Shown here piece after piece: positions 28,011-37,011 of a stretch of 64,000 nucleotides of DNA; within the stretch, counting starts at the first letter, position 1, and each line of letters starts with the position of its first letter. The stretch covers positions 186,001-250,000 of the forward strand of contig NZ_NPMS01000005.1 of the NCBI RefSeq assembly GCF_002266285.1. The letters are read 5' to 3'. The DNA is from Virgibacillus indicus. Lineage in GTDB: Bacteria > Bacillota > Bacilli > Bacillales > Amphibacillaceae. Below the pieces are notes generated by a model that did no database searches, was not told where the DNA came from, and saw only the letters and a list, made by a program, of their open reading frames with translations. A program made the position numbers and the translations under genes.

Positions 28011-29057
28011 ATGAACTCAGATAAACACAGTCAATTAATAAACGAAATCCACAATGAATCAATCACCATCGACGCCCACTTCGACCTCCTATACGATGTT
28101 GCAGCGCAAAGGAAGCTTGGCCGTAAGCAAGTCATCGAAACAGATCATCTCCCGAATTTTATCAAAGGCGGATGGAATGTTATTGTGTCGTCTATTTTCC
28201 TGGATGATGCGGATTTGCCAGAGAAGGCTTTACGTGGAGCATTAAATCAGATCAGCTGTCTTTACAGAGAGATTGAAGAGTCTTCAGATAAAATCATGCT
28301 TTGTAAAACCGCTGTTGACATCAGTCTTGCTAAAAAAAGCGGAAAAATTGGTATCATGCTTTCATTTGAAGGTGTGGAGCCACTAGGAACGGATATTTCA
28401 TTATTGTGTGTGTTTTATGAACTGGGAGTTCGGATGATCGGCCTCACATGGAGCAGACGGAATTTGGCAGGTGATGGATGTTCATTTAACTTTTCAGAGC
28501 ATCAGATGACTGGAGGGTTAAGTGAATTCGGTCTTTCCGTGATTAAAGAAGCGGAGAAACTCGGGATGATTATAGATGTCACCCATATTAATGACGAAGG
28601 ATTTATGGATATCATCAGTCATTCTCATCAGCCCGTTATTGCATCTCATTCCAATGCAAGAGTGGTCGCCAAAACACCAAGAAACCTAACAGATGAGCAG
28701 CTGCGGAAGATTGCCGCTTCAGGTGGAGTTGCTGGGATAAATGCCGTAAGTATTATCGCTTCAGAAACTGAAAAAGGAGCAACCACCGAAAAGCTGGTTG
28801 ATCATATTGAACATATGGTAAGCGTAGTCGGAGTCAACCATGTCGGGCTTGGCCTTGATTTATGTGATTTGTTTAATAAATACTCATCTTCAGACGGAAC
28901 AGACCCGCTGTCGAATAAAACATTTGATATATTGGCGGATCATGGGGCATTGGATGAGTTAACCTATGCATTGCTGCACCGGGGGTTCGGGAAGGAAGAT
29001 GTAGTGAAAATTTATGGAGGGAATATGCTGCGGGTTTATGAGACGGTGCTTGGGTAA
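28011..29057 (+). CDS. Membrane dipeptidase family (peptidase M19, renal dipeptidase-like)
   Basis: A 348-residue zinc hydrolase. Metal-site blocks are DAHFDLLYD (HxD), LSFEGVEPLG (bridging Glu), IDVTHIND and IASHSNAR (two His), and HVGLGLDLCD (Asp). LTWSRRNLAGDG is also family-typical. M19 enzymes cleave dipeptides, some with D-residues. No signal peptide is present, so it acts in the cytosol, perhaps in peptide recycling. GGGGG lies 8 nt before the ATG. It stands alone. Confidence 0.92.
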   Translation: MNSDKHSQLINEIHNESITIDAHFDLLYDVAAQRKLGRKQVIETDHLPNFIKGGWNVIVSSIFLDDADLPEKALRGALNQISCLYREIEESSDKIMLCKTAVDISLAKKSGKIGIMLSFEGVEPLGTDISLLCVFYELGVRMIGLTWSRRNLAGDGCSFNFSEHQMTGGLSEFGLSVIKEAEKLGMIIDVTHINDEGFMDIISHSHQPVIASHSNARVVAKTPRNLTDEQLRKIAASGGVAGINAVSIIASETEKGATTEKLVDHIEHMVSVVGVNHVGLGLDLCDLFNKYSSSDGTDPLSNKTFDILADHGALDELTYALLHRGFGKEDVVKIYGGNMLRVYETVLG

Positions 29058-29065
29058 TTTTAAGG

Positions 29066-29188
29066 TCGTGCGACAGCTGATTGAACTCGCGCGGCGACTG
29101 GAGAGAATCGTGCGATATCATCATTTTATTGGGATAGCGCACGACCTCTAGCCTGGATCGCGCGACTCGCAGCACCCGGGTTGCACAA
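29066..29188. repeat. 21-nt phased inverted array, word TCGTGCGAC
   Basis: Forward words start at 29066 (TCGTGCGAC), 29087 (TCGCGCGGC) and 29108 (TCGTGCGAT). Opposite-orientation words end at 29145 (GCGCACGAC), 29166 (CGCGCGAC) and about 29188 (TTGCACAA). Spacing is 21 nt within each half. The array lies between the convergent dipeptidase and protease genes and has no ORF. Confidence 0.75.
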
Positions 29189-29227
29189 TTTCGGTCGGAG
29201 CTCCTCACATCCAGCCGTAGCTCAAAC

Positions 29228-29262
29228 AAAAAAGCCAGCATTCCACAAACAGAATGCTGACC
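29228..29262 (-). terminator. Intrinsic terminator of the subtilase gene
   Basis: Read on the minus strand: GTCAGCATTC, loop, GAATGCTGGC, then six T. The 10-bp stem has one G-T pair. It lies 20 bp after the stop codon. Confidence 0.88.
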
Positions 29263-29281
29263 TTAATTTATCTTCCTCTAC

Positions 29282-32200
29282 CTATCCAAAAAATCCCCAG
29301 ATACCGCCGATAATTGACCAAATTTTATCAAAAATATTCTCTAGTTTATCTTTCCAATGGCCATTTCCGTTTCCATTACCCTTATCACGCTTCTCTATTA
29401 CTACTTCTTCAACAGTTTCATGTCCGCCGAGATCAACAACCTTGAATTCAAATACATTTTCTCCGTCTTCAAGATCCAGTTCAAGTTCAATTTTTTCATT
29501 AAACTTATTTTTGCCGTATGGCTGGGAAAGTTCATTTACATAAACATGATTTCCGTTCACATACAGTTTGATCTCGTCAAAGTTATCTTTGATATCTGCT
29601 CTTACTGTAATTGTATCTTCATTTGTTTTCTTTTTAGCTTTCACTTTCAGCTTGGCCTTTTCTGTATCCACAAAATATCTGCGTCCAATTTCCGTTTCAT
29701 TTCCAGCGTTGTCCACTGCTTTAATATGATGGAAATAGTAGCCGTCTTTTTTGTGTTTTACAGTTAAGGAGAAGTCGTAGCGGTCTTCTTCTTCGTTATA
29801 GACAAGTTTCGCTTTTTTGCCATCAACTGTAACTTCTTTTACACCGGACTCATCTGTCACATATCCGGAGAATTCTACTTTTTTATTCGTTTCCACTCCA
29901 AGGACTTCAGGTGTAAGCAAGTGAAGATCTGGGACAGTGACATCCGCTTCTTCTTCGATTACTGCCTCTTCTTCCACTTCATTTCCTGCATAGTCACCCA
30001 CTACAACCGTAACTGTTTGCTCGGCACTTATTTCTTCAGCCAATTGATGCTCTGTTTCGCCGCCAACATATGGCTCTTCCAGAACGGATTCACCATCTAC
30101 TAAAACATCCCAATAGGCAACGCCGCTTCCCTCAGCAGGATCAGAAGCATCTACTGTAACCAGCTGTTCGTCTAAATCAAGTGTTGCTGCTAATTCAGGT
30201 ACTGTTGTATCAAGTAATACTGGAACATTTAGTGACTGCCACTCCGCACCTTCAAAGTCAATTACTCCTTCAGCTTGCAGGTAGTATTGTCCTTCTTCAG
30301 CTGCTTTGCCATTTATTTTACCATCCCATGCACGTGAGCCATCCAGGGAATACATTGGACCATATCCACTATCATAATAATTCTTCCTTAGATTGGATTC
30401 GAGTGCTATTGTTCTTACAACTTCTTTATTTTCATCCAAAACATTGAATTTAGCTTCTTTTGCATTCCTTATCAAGGACAGGATCATTAATGCATCATCC
30501 TGAACTCCGTCACCGTTTGGAGAGAATGCGATTTTTTCAGGATCAATTGCGCCTGTTGCAAGATCTTCTCCAAGGAAACCGTAGTTGTCATCGCCAAGAC
30601 TTGTCACAGCACCTGTCATCCCGTAAAAAGTATCCGCATCCCATGCTGGAGTATCAAAAATTGGTGCACTGTCCCAATCTCCTTTAAAGCCAACATATGG
30701 AACTGTCAATTCGGGATTTGTGTCTGTTGGGTCTGTTAATGTAACAAAACCTTCCAGCCAGTATCCATTTGTGTAAATCTCAGCAAGTGACGCATCGACT
30801 TCGCTGACATCGATTGTTACATTTACTGTAGCTGTTCCATTTGCAGGTACTTCAATCGTGCTTAATGATTCACCATTTACTAATGCAAGGTCTCCAAGAT
30901 CAGTTGCACCAAACATATTAGGTGCTGTGACCAGTACGCCGCCACCATCAACAGGTGTATCTGTCTGCACATTCGCCCGGGCTTCATACGTAACAGCTTC
31001 ATCTGTGAAGTTTTCTGCAGTCAGTTCAAATGATACCTGATTTTCAGTAACTTCTTTCAATGCAACTTTTGCTTCATTTGTTTCTGATTCTGATACAACA
31101 ACTGGTGTAGATAATGCTGCATGAAGCTGCATCAATCCAGCACCCTGACGTCGTGGTGAAACAAGTGCACCATCAAATTCAACTTGTTTTGATGTATTCA
31201 TCATCAGGTTTTTTGTAAGGTTTACACGGTCTGCTCCCTCATAGCCAAATTCCTGATCCACTCGTTCAAGTACTAACGCGCCACCACCTGACACATGTGG
31301 TGCAGCCATGGAAGTACCACTCATCAGGCCATATTGATTATCATTTAATGTTGACAAAATCTGTCCGCCTGGTGCAGTGATTTCTGGTTTGAAATCAAGG
31401 TCTGGTGTTAATCCCCATGACGTGAATGCACTCATTTTTCCAGCTTCCGGGTTATCAATGGTTGCTTCTCCACCTGAAAATTCCACTGTAACTGCTTGTC
31501 CATTTTGGATGGCTTGAGAAAGTTTGTCACCATCACTCTTCAACATAAATATTTGCGGAATTACGATGGCCGGATCCGTTGCCATATTAACAATTCCATC
31601 CGTATTGTTATAAATTATTACACCTTCAGCCCCAGCAGCCTGTGCGTTTATCGCTTTATCTGTAAAAGCCAGCTCTCCACGCTGAATAAGTGCATATTTC
31701 CCTTCAGCATCCTGTCCTTCAAAATCTTCCGGATAACCAAGACCTGCATCAATCAATTCATATGATTTCTGCTCCACATCATTTGGATGGATATTTCCTG
31801 CTGACAAGAAAGCTCCTGTATCTGCTTCACCATCAATCAAGTATTCAAGTGCGTCCACCTGCATGAAATCATTTTCATAGGAAGCTACCTGCAATGACTC
31901 ATAGGAAACCCCTGGTGATCCACTTACACCATAATCCGGATTAGAAGCATATGGATAGAAAAAGCCATCTGCAAATAATGCAGAGTTGCCTGCAGAGATT
32001 GACATAAGTACGCCATTATCTACCGCACGTGCTACTGCCTTCTGTTCAGGTGAATCGGAATCAACAAAACCAGCAGTTGAACCCAGACTCATATTTAACA
32101 CATCAACGCCTAATTTGATCGCGTCATCAATTGCTTTAATATAAATATCGCCATAGGTTGATTGAAATTCCGGATCATTCCCGAAAACTTTTAACGCTAA

Positions 32201-33046
32201 TAACTGCGCTTCCGGAGCAATCCCTAAAATACCGCCATTCTCTTCATCCCCATTTGCGCCTACAGTACCTGCAACGTGCATTCCATGATAGTTTGCTCCT
32301 GCATGAATTTCACGGATTTCGTCATTTTCATCCATGTAGTTGTAACCATATGGAACTTTTTCCGTATAGAATTTACCTGGCAGCTCTTCTTCTTCAACCG
32401 TTTGATTTACAGACTCCTCCGTAAGTTCAGCAGTTTCACTATCTGTCAGAACCATGTCACGGTGAGATGGATCGATCCCAGTATCTATGATACCAACAAC
32501 CATGCCTTCTCCTTTAAAGCCATAATCGCGCCATGCTGCCTGAGCTTCTACCAGTTCTTTACTGTATTTCATTTCCGGTTCTGCGATTGGACGTTCATAT
32601 TCATTCACAATATGTACAGTCTTGACGTCCGGAAGCTCTTCAATTGTTTCAATATCCTTTTGTTTTACCTCAGCACTGAATCCATTAACTACAGTAGTAA
32701 ATTCCTGCAGATATTTTGCATTAACTTTTTTATCTTTCATTTTAGCTTTTACAGCATTTTGATTTGCCTTTGCTGCTTTTTCAAGCTTATTCTTTTCACT
32801 TTTATTCAATTTCTCATATTTAACACCTTGTCTGGTTGCCTTGAGAATCGGTGCTTCATCTTCCATTTCCACGATGACCCTTAATTCCTGTTCCGGGTCA
32901 GCCGTATTTTCCAGTTCCTCTTTTTCAGGACTCACTTTTTTCTGTGCATTATCCGGCAGTGATTGTACCCCCATTGCACTGGCAACAGTGAAATTACCAA
33001 GCGCCAGCAGCACTGCCAAAAATACAATCGCAATTCTTTTTAACAT
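29282..33046 (-). CDS. Large secreted subtilisin-like serine protease (S8, Vpr-like) with long C-terminal extension
   Basis: A 1254-residue exported protease. Signal peptide 1-24; inhibitor I9 propeptide about 53-152; catalytic triad blocks GIIDTGID (Asp188), NYHGMHVAGTVG (His254) and GLMSGTSMAAPHVSG (Ser near 580). A PA-type insert (about 390-530) precedes the Ser block. After about 650 come Fn3/Ig-like beta modules, a block starting AFSPNGDGVQDD, and repeats with VTVDASDPAEGSG and EFSGYVTDESGVKE. The end is a GNGNGNG linker plus an amphipathic tail rich in Trp, Ile and Gly. It is longer than Vpr (about 800) and nearer lactocepin/C5a-peptidase architecture. No LPXTG or SLH is seen. Monocistronic. 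Confidence 0.93.
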   Translation of the reverse strand: MLKRIAIVFLAVLLALGNFTVASAMGVQSLPDNAQKKVSPEKEELENTADPEQELRVIVEMEDEAPILKATRQGVKYEKLNKSEKNKLEKAAKANQNAVKAKMKDKKVNAKYLQEFTTVVNGFSAEVKQKDIETIEELPDVKTVHIVNEYERPIAEPEMKYSKELVEAQAAWRDYGFKGEGMVVGIIDTGIDPSHRDMVLTDSETAELTEESVNQTVEEEELPGKFYTEKVPYGYNYMDENDEIREIHAGANYHGMHVAGTVGANGDEENGGILGIAPEAQLLALKVFGNDPEFQSTYGDIYIKAIDDAIKLGVDVLNMSLGSTAGFVDSDSPEQKAVARAVDNGVLMSISAGNSALFADGFFYPYASNPDYGVSGSPGVSYESLQVASYENDFMQVDALEYLIDGEADTGAFLSAGNIHPNDVEQKSYELIDAGLGYPEDFEGQDAEGKYALIQRGELAFTDKAINAQAAGAEGVIIYNNTDGIVNMATDPAIVIPQIFMLKSDGDKLSQAIQNGQAVTVEFSGGEATIDNPEAGKMSAFTSWGLTPDLDFKPEITAPGGQILSTLNDNQYGLMSGTSMAAPHVSGGGALVLERVDQEFGYEGADRVNLTKNLMMNTSKQVEFDGALVSPRRQGAGLMQLHAALSTPVVVSESETNEAKVALKEVTENQVSFELTAENFTDEAVTYEARANVQTDTPVDGGGVLVTAPNMFGATDLGDLALVNGESLSTIEVPANGTATVNVTIDVSEVDASLAEIYTNGYWLEGFVTLTDPTDTNPELTVPYVGFKGDWDSAPIFDTPAWDADTFYGMTGAVTSLGDDNYGFLGEDLATGAIDPEKIAFSPNGDGVQDDALMILSLIRNAKEAKFNVLDENKEVVRTIALESNLRKNYYDSGYGPMYSLDGSRAWDGKINGKAAEEGQYYLQAEGVIDFEGAEWQSLNVPVLLDTTVPELAATLDLDEQLVTVDASDPAEGSGVAYWDVLVDGESVLEEPYVGGETEHQLAEEISAEQTVTVVVGDYAGNEVEEEAVIEEEADVTVPDLHLLTPEVLGVETNKKVEFSGYVTDESGVKEVTVDGKKAKLVYNEEEDRYDFSLTVKHKKDGYYFHHIKAVDNAGNETEIGRRYFVDTEKAKLKVKAKKKTNEDTITVRADIKDNFDEIKLYVNGNHVYVNELSQPYGKNKFNEKIELELDLEDGENVFEFKVVDLGGHETVEEVVIEKRDKGNGNGNGHWKDKLENIFDKIWSIIGGIWGFFG

Positions 33047-33410
33047 GAAACTCCCCCTCGATTTAATTAATGATTATCAGTTTGAAAAATTCCTCCTCCC
33101 ACTGAAAATTCTGAGTCTTAATATTCAGATATGTTAATCATATAAAAAAAATAATAGTGTAACTAGAGTATATAGTCATAGATAGATAGTTTTGTTTTTG
33201 ATAAAATACTGCATAATTCTATTTAATTTAATGAGTAAATAGTACTTATTTTTGTCGAAATAAGCGTCTGCACAAGGAGTCGTCACAAATAGGGATGAAC
33301 AAACTAATAGGTATTTGGATGGATTTATAAGCAAAAGAATAACCGGAAAGTTCCTTTATAGCCTTTATAATCGGGGCGGAAGTTAGGAGTAATTGTTTGG
33401 GGTTTTGGAA
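33047..33410. other. Intergenic region with subtilase promoter zone and decayed repeat units
   Basis: No gene. The first 130 bp, A/T rich, should hold the subtilase promoter. From about 33300 the sequence shares short words (AACTAATAGG, CTTTATAA) with the 52-bp array that follows and is probably made of older, diverged units. Confidence 0.45.
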
Positions 33411-33660
33411 ACAGCTCTATAAACCTAGTGAATCTGGTAATTCAGTTAAAATGTCGGATAGATTGGCTTTACGAACTAATAGGAGATGAAGGATTAACTG
33501 AAATGTCACATGGAACAGATCTATGTAACAAAACCAGATGAACATTCATTCGAAACGGCACATAGTACAGGTCTATGAACCAAAACTAGATGAACATTCG
33601 TTCGAAAGGGCACGTAGACTGGCTTATGGTCCAAAACAATTTGAAATACCGAATGTTAGG
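33411..33660. repeat. 52-bp tandem array A (about five units)
   Basis: Units start at 33411, 33463, 33515, 33567 and 33619 (the last is about 42 bp). Units 3 and 4 are the closest; all share a core like CTATGxAAC, AGATGAA and GAAAxGGCAC. 52 is not a multiple of three and every frame is broken, so it is not coding. It lies upstream of the proteolipid-like gene. Confidence 0.8.
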
Positions 33661-33835
33661 TAACATTGATTTTTTTATGCTGTGTTTACAGAGGAAACCA
33701 TCTACGAAAGAAAACTGTGCTCCATTTCCCTTCACTAATTGCAATGATTTTATTTAATCTATTACAACTCTCCATTGAGCATAACAATCCCCTATGCTAC
33801 TATTTTAATAGTAATAAAGTAAAGGAGGTTATATC

Positions 33836-34243
33836 ATGCCTGCACAATACATTTTTGCTTTGGCAGCTGTTCTTGCCGTAATTCCTATTTTAGTTATTTT
33901 CAAGGTATTTCTGGATAAGCTGAAACGCGACCCAAGTCAGCAAGGAAAGGTTCAGTCTCGATTTATGATTGGGGTTGCCTTAAGTGAGCTCATTCCAATA
34001 TTATTGGTTATCTGGGGGTTCATTGAACTGACACCAGTTTCCAGCATTGGGGAATTACTCCTGCCTGGACTTATCGTGATATTTTTAATGGTATTCGCTG
34101 TTTTCTTTATTTTCCTGCAAAAAAGTGTTGATGTTGAACCAGAGGCGAAAGCAATTGTGAATTCATTTGCCATGATAGGCATTCCGATCACAATGGCCTT
34201 TCCGATTATTGCGCTTGTGAGTCTGTTTCTGATGATGCCTTAG
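33836..34243 (+). CDS. Four-helix membrane protein resembling a duplicated ATP-synthase c-type proteolipid
   Basis: A 135-residue protein with four hydrophobic helices. SRFMIGVALSELIPILLVIWGF strongly resembles the second helix of F-type subunit c (RFxxGxALxExxPIL), including the ion-binding Glu. The second half repeats the pattern (SFAMIGIPITMAFPIIALVS) with Met in place of Glu. That makes it a double hairpin with one carboxylate, like V-type proteolipids. No other ATPase subunit is near, so a role in a rotary enzyme is doubtful; a stand-alone channel or transporter subunit is possible. AAAGGAGG is well placed. Monocistronic. Confidence 0.6.
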   Translation: MPAQYIFALAAVLAVIPILVIFKVFLDKLKRDPSQQGKVQSRFMIGVALSELIPILLVIWGFIELTPVSSIGELLLPGLIVIFLMVFAVFFIFLQKSVDVEPEAKAIVNSFAMIGIPITMAFPIIALVSLFLMMP

Positions 34244-34286
34244 GGTGGGAATTGTTTCAGTAGGTTATTTTTGAGTATTTGCGGGG

Positions 34287-34496
34287 AGTTGAGCGACGAG
34301 CAGTGAAAGTTGAGAGACTCTGGTTTAAAGTTGAGAGATAATCGGCAATAGTTGAGAGACTGTAGGCCGAAGTTGAGAGATACCTCCATAAACTTGAGAG
34401 AAAGACAGTTATTTTCAATTTATCTCTCAACTAGCAGTAGTTTTCTCTCAACTTACTGCTCGTTTCTCTCAAGTAACAGCAGGTATCTCTCAACTC
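34287..34496. repeat. 21-nt phased inverted array, word AGTTGAGAGA (locus 1)
   Basis: Forward words start at 34287, 34308, 34329, 34350, 34371 and 34392; reverse-complement words (TCTCTCAACT) start at 34423, 34444, 34465 and 34486. Every step within each half is exactly 21 nt. The 11-nt spacers are unrelated. It fills the gap between convergent genes. Confidence 0.9.
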
Positions 34497-34526
34497 CTTC
34501 CTCAAATCATATTACAAAAAAACTCC

Positions 34527-35189
34527 CTACACTTTCCCAATCCCTCTCATAATAAACTCAATCGTCCGTTTAATTTCCAAATCATCTTCCCAGTCCAAAT
34601 CCGGCTGCAGCAGGAAGCGGGTGATTAAAAAGCCTAATACCGTTGGAGCCATCAAGCGGATGAGCGTTTGATTTGGTAGATCTTTTACTTCCCCTTTTCC
34701 TTTATAGTAATCCAGCACATTATTAATTGCCGGATAGACCTTTTCAGCAAATACTTTTTTATAGGACGCTTGAATATCCGGATGGAACGCCAATTCCTGC
34801 AGTAATATTTTCACAAGCGGCACGTTGGCTTTGGCAAATTCAAACCTGTTTTTTATAAAAGCATATAGAAAGTCTTCAATACTCGTGTAAGATTTCCTGA
34901 ATACTTCATCCACAAACTTCTCAGCAAAAAGCGGTGCGGAAAAGTCCGTGATTACCGGAGTAATAATCGCTGCAAGCAAATCCTTTTTCGTACGGTAATG
35001 GCGAAAAATCGTTCCCTCTGCGACACCTGCCCGCTTAGCAATTTCACTTGTCGATGTATTATAATATCCCTTTTCAGAAATAATCTCGATTGCTGCTTCC
35101 AGTATTTTCACTTGTTTTTGGGTCATATTCTCCGATTCACCAAGTGTATCGATCATTTGCCTGTAGATGGATTGATCTTTTTCTGACAT
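34527..35189 (-). CDS. TetR/AcrR family transcriptional regulator of the ABC exporter operon
   Basis: A 220-residue repressor. The N-terminal helix-turn-helix (about 25-70) reads EIAKRAGVAEGTIFRHYRTKKDLL; the rest is a ligand-binding helical domain. It is third in a minus-strand operon after the ABC ATPase and permease. A likely operator, TGAGTGATTACTCA at 37589-37602, lies over the start point of a predicted promoter 600 bp upstream of the ATPase gene. Autoregulation with induction by an exported substrate is inferred. Confidence 0.88.
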   Translation of the reverse strand: MSEKDQSIYRQMIDTLGESENMTQKQVKILEAAIEIISEKGYYNTSTSEIAKRAGVAEGTIFRHYRTKKDLLAAIITPVITDFSAPLFAEKFVDEVFRKSYTSIEDFLYAFIKNRFEFAKANVPLVKILLQELAFHPDIQASYKKVFAEKVYPAINNVLDYYKGKGEVKDLPNQTLIRLMAPTVLGFLITRFLLQPDLDWEDDLEIKRTIEFIMRGIGKV

Positions 35190-35239
35190 TTTTTATCCTC
35201 CCTGATGGATTAATCTAGTTTGTCCGCCACATTATTAAA

Positions 35240-36256
35240 TCACAGCTTCCTATGCCGCTTCAATGCAGCAATATTTAGTAAAATAAATACAACCGAAAAG
35301 CCAATCAGTATTCCAATATCACCCCATACATCGGAAAGCTGCTGGCCTCGAATCATAACTTCCTTTAAAGCATCTGCCCCGTAGTACAGTGGCATAATTT
35401 TTCCAAATGCGTCAAGCCAGGCAATGGATTCCGTATGGAAAATTCCCGCAAAGAAAACCTGTGGAACAATCACGATTGGGATGAACTGAATCATTTGAAA
35501 TTCATTTTTGGCATATGCGGATAAAAGTGTCCCAAGACTTAATGCTGTAATCGCAAGCAGGATTGCAATTAAAATCACTGCAAGAAATGAACCGGCCATG
35601 TAAATATCCAGGACATAAATGGAAAACGCCGCTACTATAATCGATTGAAGAATGATAAAAATCCCAAATCCACTTAAGTATCCTGTGACAATTTCCCAGC
35701 GTTTCAGCGGTGTTGCCAATAACCGTTCCAATGTCCCTTGTGTGCGTTCCCGGAGAAATGAAACACCGCCAATGATAAATGTGAAAAAGAATACAAAGAA
35801 TCCAATAAGTACCGGGCCAACATTATCAAATAATTTTACATCTGTAGAGCCATGAAGAAATTTAATATCAACCTGCAAATTACCAGGATTCATCTGTTTG
35901 GATGCTTCATTTAACACCCGCTGTACTGCGGAGGTTGCTGTCGGGTCGCTTCCTTCCATGGTTATGTTCATCTGCTGATTTTTCCAGGCAAATTGGGCAT
36001 CTATTTCCTGCCGCTTTAAAGCAACTTCAGCTTCTTCCATAGTCATTTTCGAAAAAGAAGCATCTTGTTCTTCCAGCACCTCCTGAATCGAATCAGGAAC
36101 ATCTGTTAACGCAATCACCGGTTCATATTCCTCCATATCAAGCACAAGCCATAGTAATGTCATTACAAATAATGGTGCGATAAACATAAGGGCAGTACTT
36201 CGCTTATCACCCAGCATCTGCTGAACAATTCGTTTGATAATCGCATTTACTCTCAT
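35240..36256 (-). CDS. ABC-2 type transporter permease
   Basis: A 338-residue protein with an N-terminal helix (about 20-38), an extracytoplasmic domain of about 130 residues, and five C-terminal helices, the layout of ABC-2 membrane proteins of the YhgE/drug-exporter kind. The cytoplasmic RERTQGTLERLLATPLKRWE segment is the coupling motif. It starts immediately after the ATPase stop codon, so the two are translated together. Substrate unknown; a drug, lipid or peptide is typical. Confidence 0.88.
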   Translation of the reverse strand: MRVNAIIKRIVQQMLGDKRSTALMFIAPLFVMTLLWLVLDMEEYEPVIALTDVPDSIQEVLEEQDASFSKMTMEEAEVALKRQEIDAQFAWKNQQMNITMEGSDPTATSAVQRVLNEASKQMNPGNLQVDIKFLHGSTDVKLFDNVGPVLIGFFVFFFTFIIGGVSFLRERTQGTLERLLATPLKRWEIVTGYLSGFGIFIILQSIIVAAFSIYVLDIYMAGSFLAVILIAILLAITALSLGTLLSAYAKNEFQMIQFIPIVIVPQVFFAGIFHTESIAWLDAFGKIMPLYYGADALKEVMIRGQQLSDVWGDIGILIGFSVVFILLNIAALKRHRKL

Positions 36257-36991
36257 TTATCCCACCTCCACTTGCTGGCTCTTTCCAAAATATAAAAATG
36301 CACCTTCAATTGTTTCTGTATTACTTTTCTCCTTCAGTTCAGCTGGACTTCCTTTTGCAATCATGTAGCCGTCACGAAGCAAAGCCAGTTCATCACACTT
36401 CTCTGCCTCATCCATAACATGTGTTGTGATAATGATGGTCGTTCCCGCTGCCTGAATCTTTTTAAGATCCTTCCAGATGGATGCCCGAAGAACCGGATCA
36501 ATTCCAACTGTCGGTTCGTCAAGGATAAGCAATGACGGACGATGCAGCAGTGCCACAGCCAGTGACATCCGGCGTTTCATACCTCCTGAGTAATGCTCCA
36601 GCGTTTTATTAAGATGATCGTTCAAATTAACGATTTTTGCTGCTTCATTGACACGAGCTGTTCGTTCTTTTTTCGGAATTCCATAGATGCTGGCAAAGAA
36701 TTCGAGGTTCTGTCTTCCCGTTAATTCACTGTATAATGCATCATTCTGAGCCATATAACCGATTTGCTGCAATTGTTTCAGTGATGGCATTTCAGTGTTA
36801 TCAATAGAAACGGTTCCTTTCGTCGGGTTCAACAGTCCAATCATGATTTTTACCATTGTCGTTTTGCCTGAGCCCGATGGACCAAGCAGTCCAAAAAGCT
36901 GTCCCTGTGGAATTGCTAAATCAACACTTTTCAATACCTGTTCTTTTTCAAACTGATGCTGAATTCCTTCTAGTTTTATAAAATCATTCAT
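36257..36991 (-). CDS. ABC transporter ATP-binding protein
   Basis: A 244-residue nucleotide-binding subunit. Walker A GPSGSGKT at residues 37-44, Q-loop YMAQND, signature HYSGGMKRR, Walker B LLILDEPTVGID and the H-loop TTHVMDEAE are intact. It pairs with the ABC-2 permease next to it. AAAGGAGG stands before the ATG. Its transcript probably begins about 600 bp upstream and crosses the 52-bp repeat array. Confidence 0.94.
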   Translation of the reverse strand: MNDFIKLEGIQHQFEKEQVLKSVDLAIPQGQLFGLLGPSGSGKTTMVKIMIGLLNPTKGTVSIDNTEMPSLKQLQQIGYMAQNDALYSELTGRQNLEFFASIYGIPKKERTARVNEAAKIVNLNDHLNKTLEHYSGGMKRRMSLAVALLHRPSLLILDEPTVGIDPVLRASIWKDLKKIQAAGTTIIITTHVMDEAEKCDELALLRDGYMIAKGSPAELKEKSNTETIEGAFLYFGKSQQVEVG

Positions 36992-37011
36992 GGTAAAACC
37001 TCCTTTTGTTT

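Noticed and set aside
32276-32884. 202-codon plus-strand ORF opposite the subtilase
   Set aside because: It is the antisense shadow of a gene with clear domain matches; the hydrophobic, Phe/Cys-rich translation is typical of such shadows.
33666-33881. 71-codon ORF overlapping the proteolipid-like gene
   Set aside because: No ribosome site and no family resemblance; the overlapping frame at 33836 has AAAGGAGG and a coherent four-helix protein.
34287-34496. CRISPR-like array
   Set aside because: Repeats are only 9-10 nt, spacers 11 nt, and orientation switches half way; no cas genes are present.
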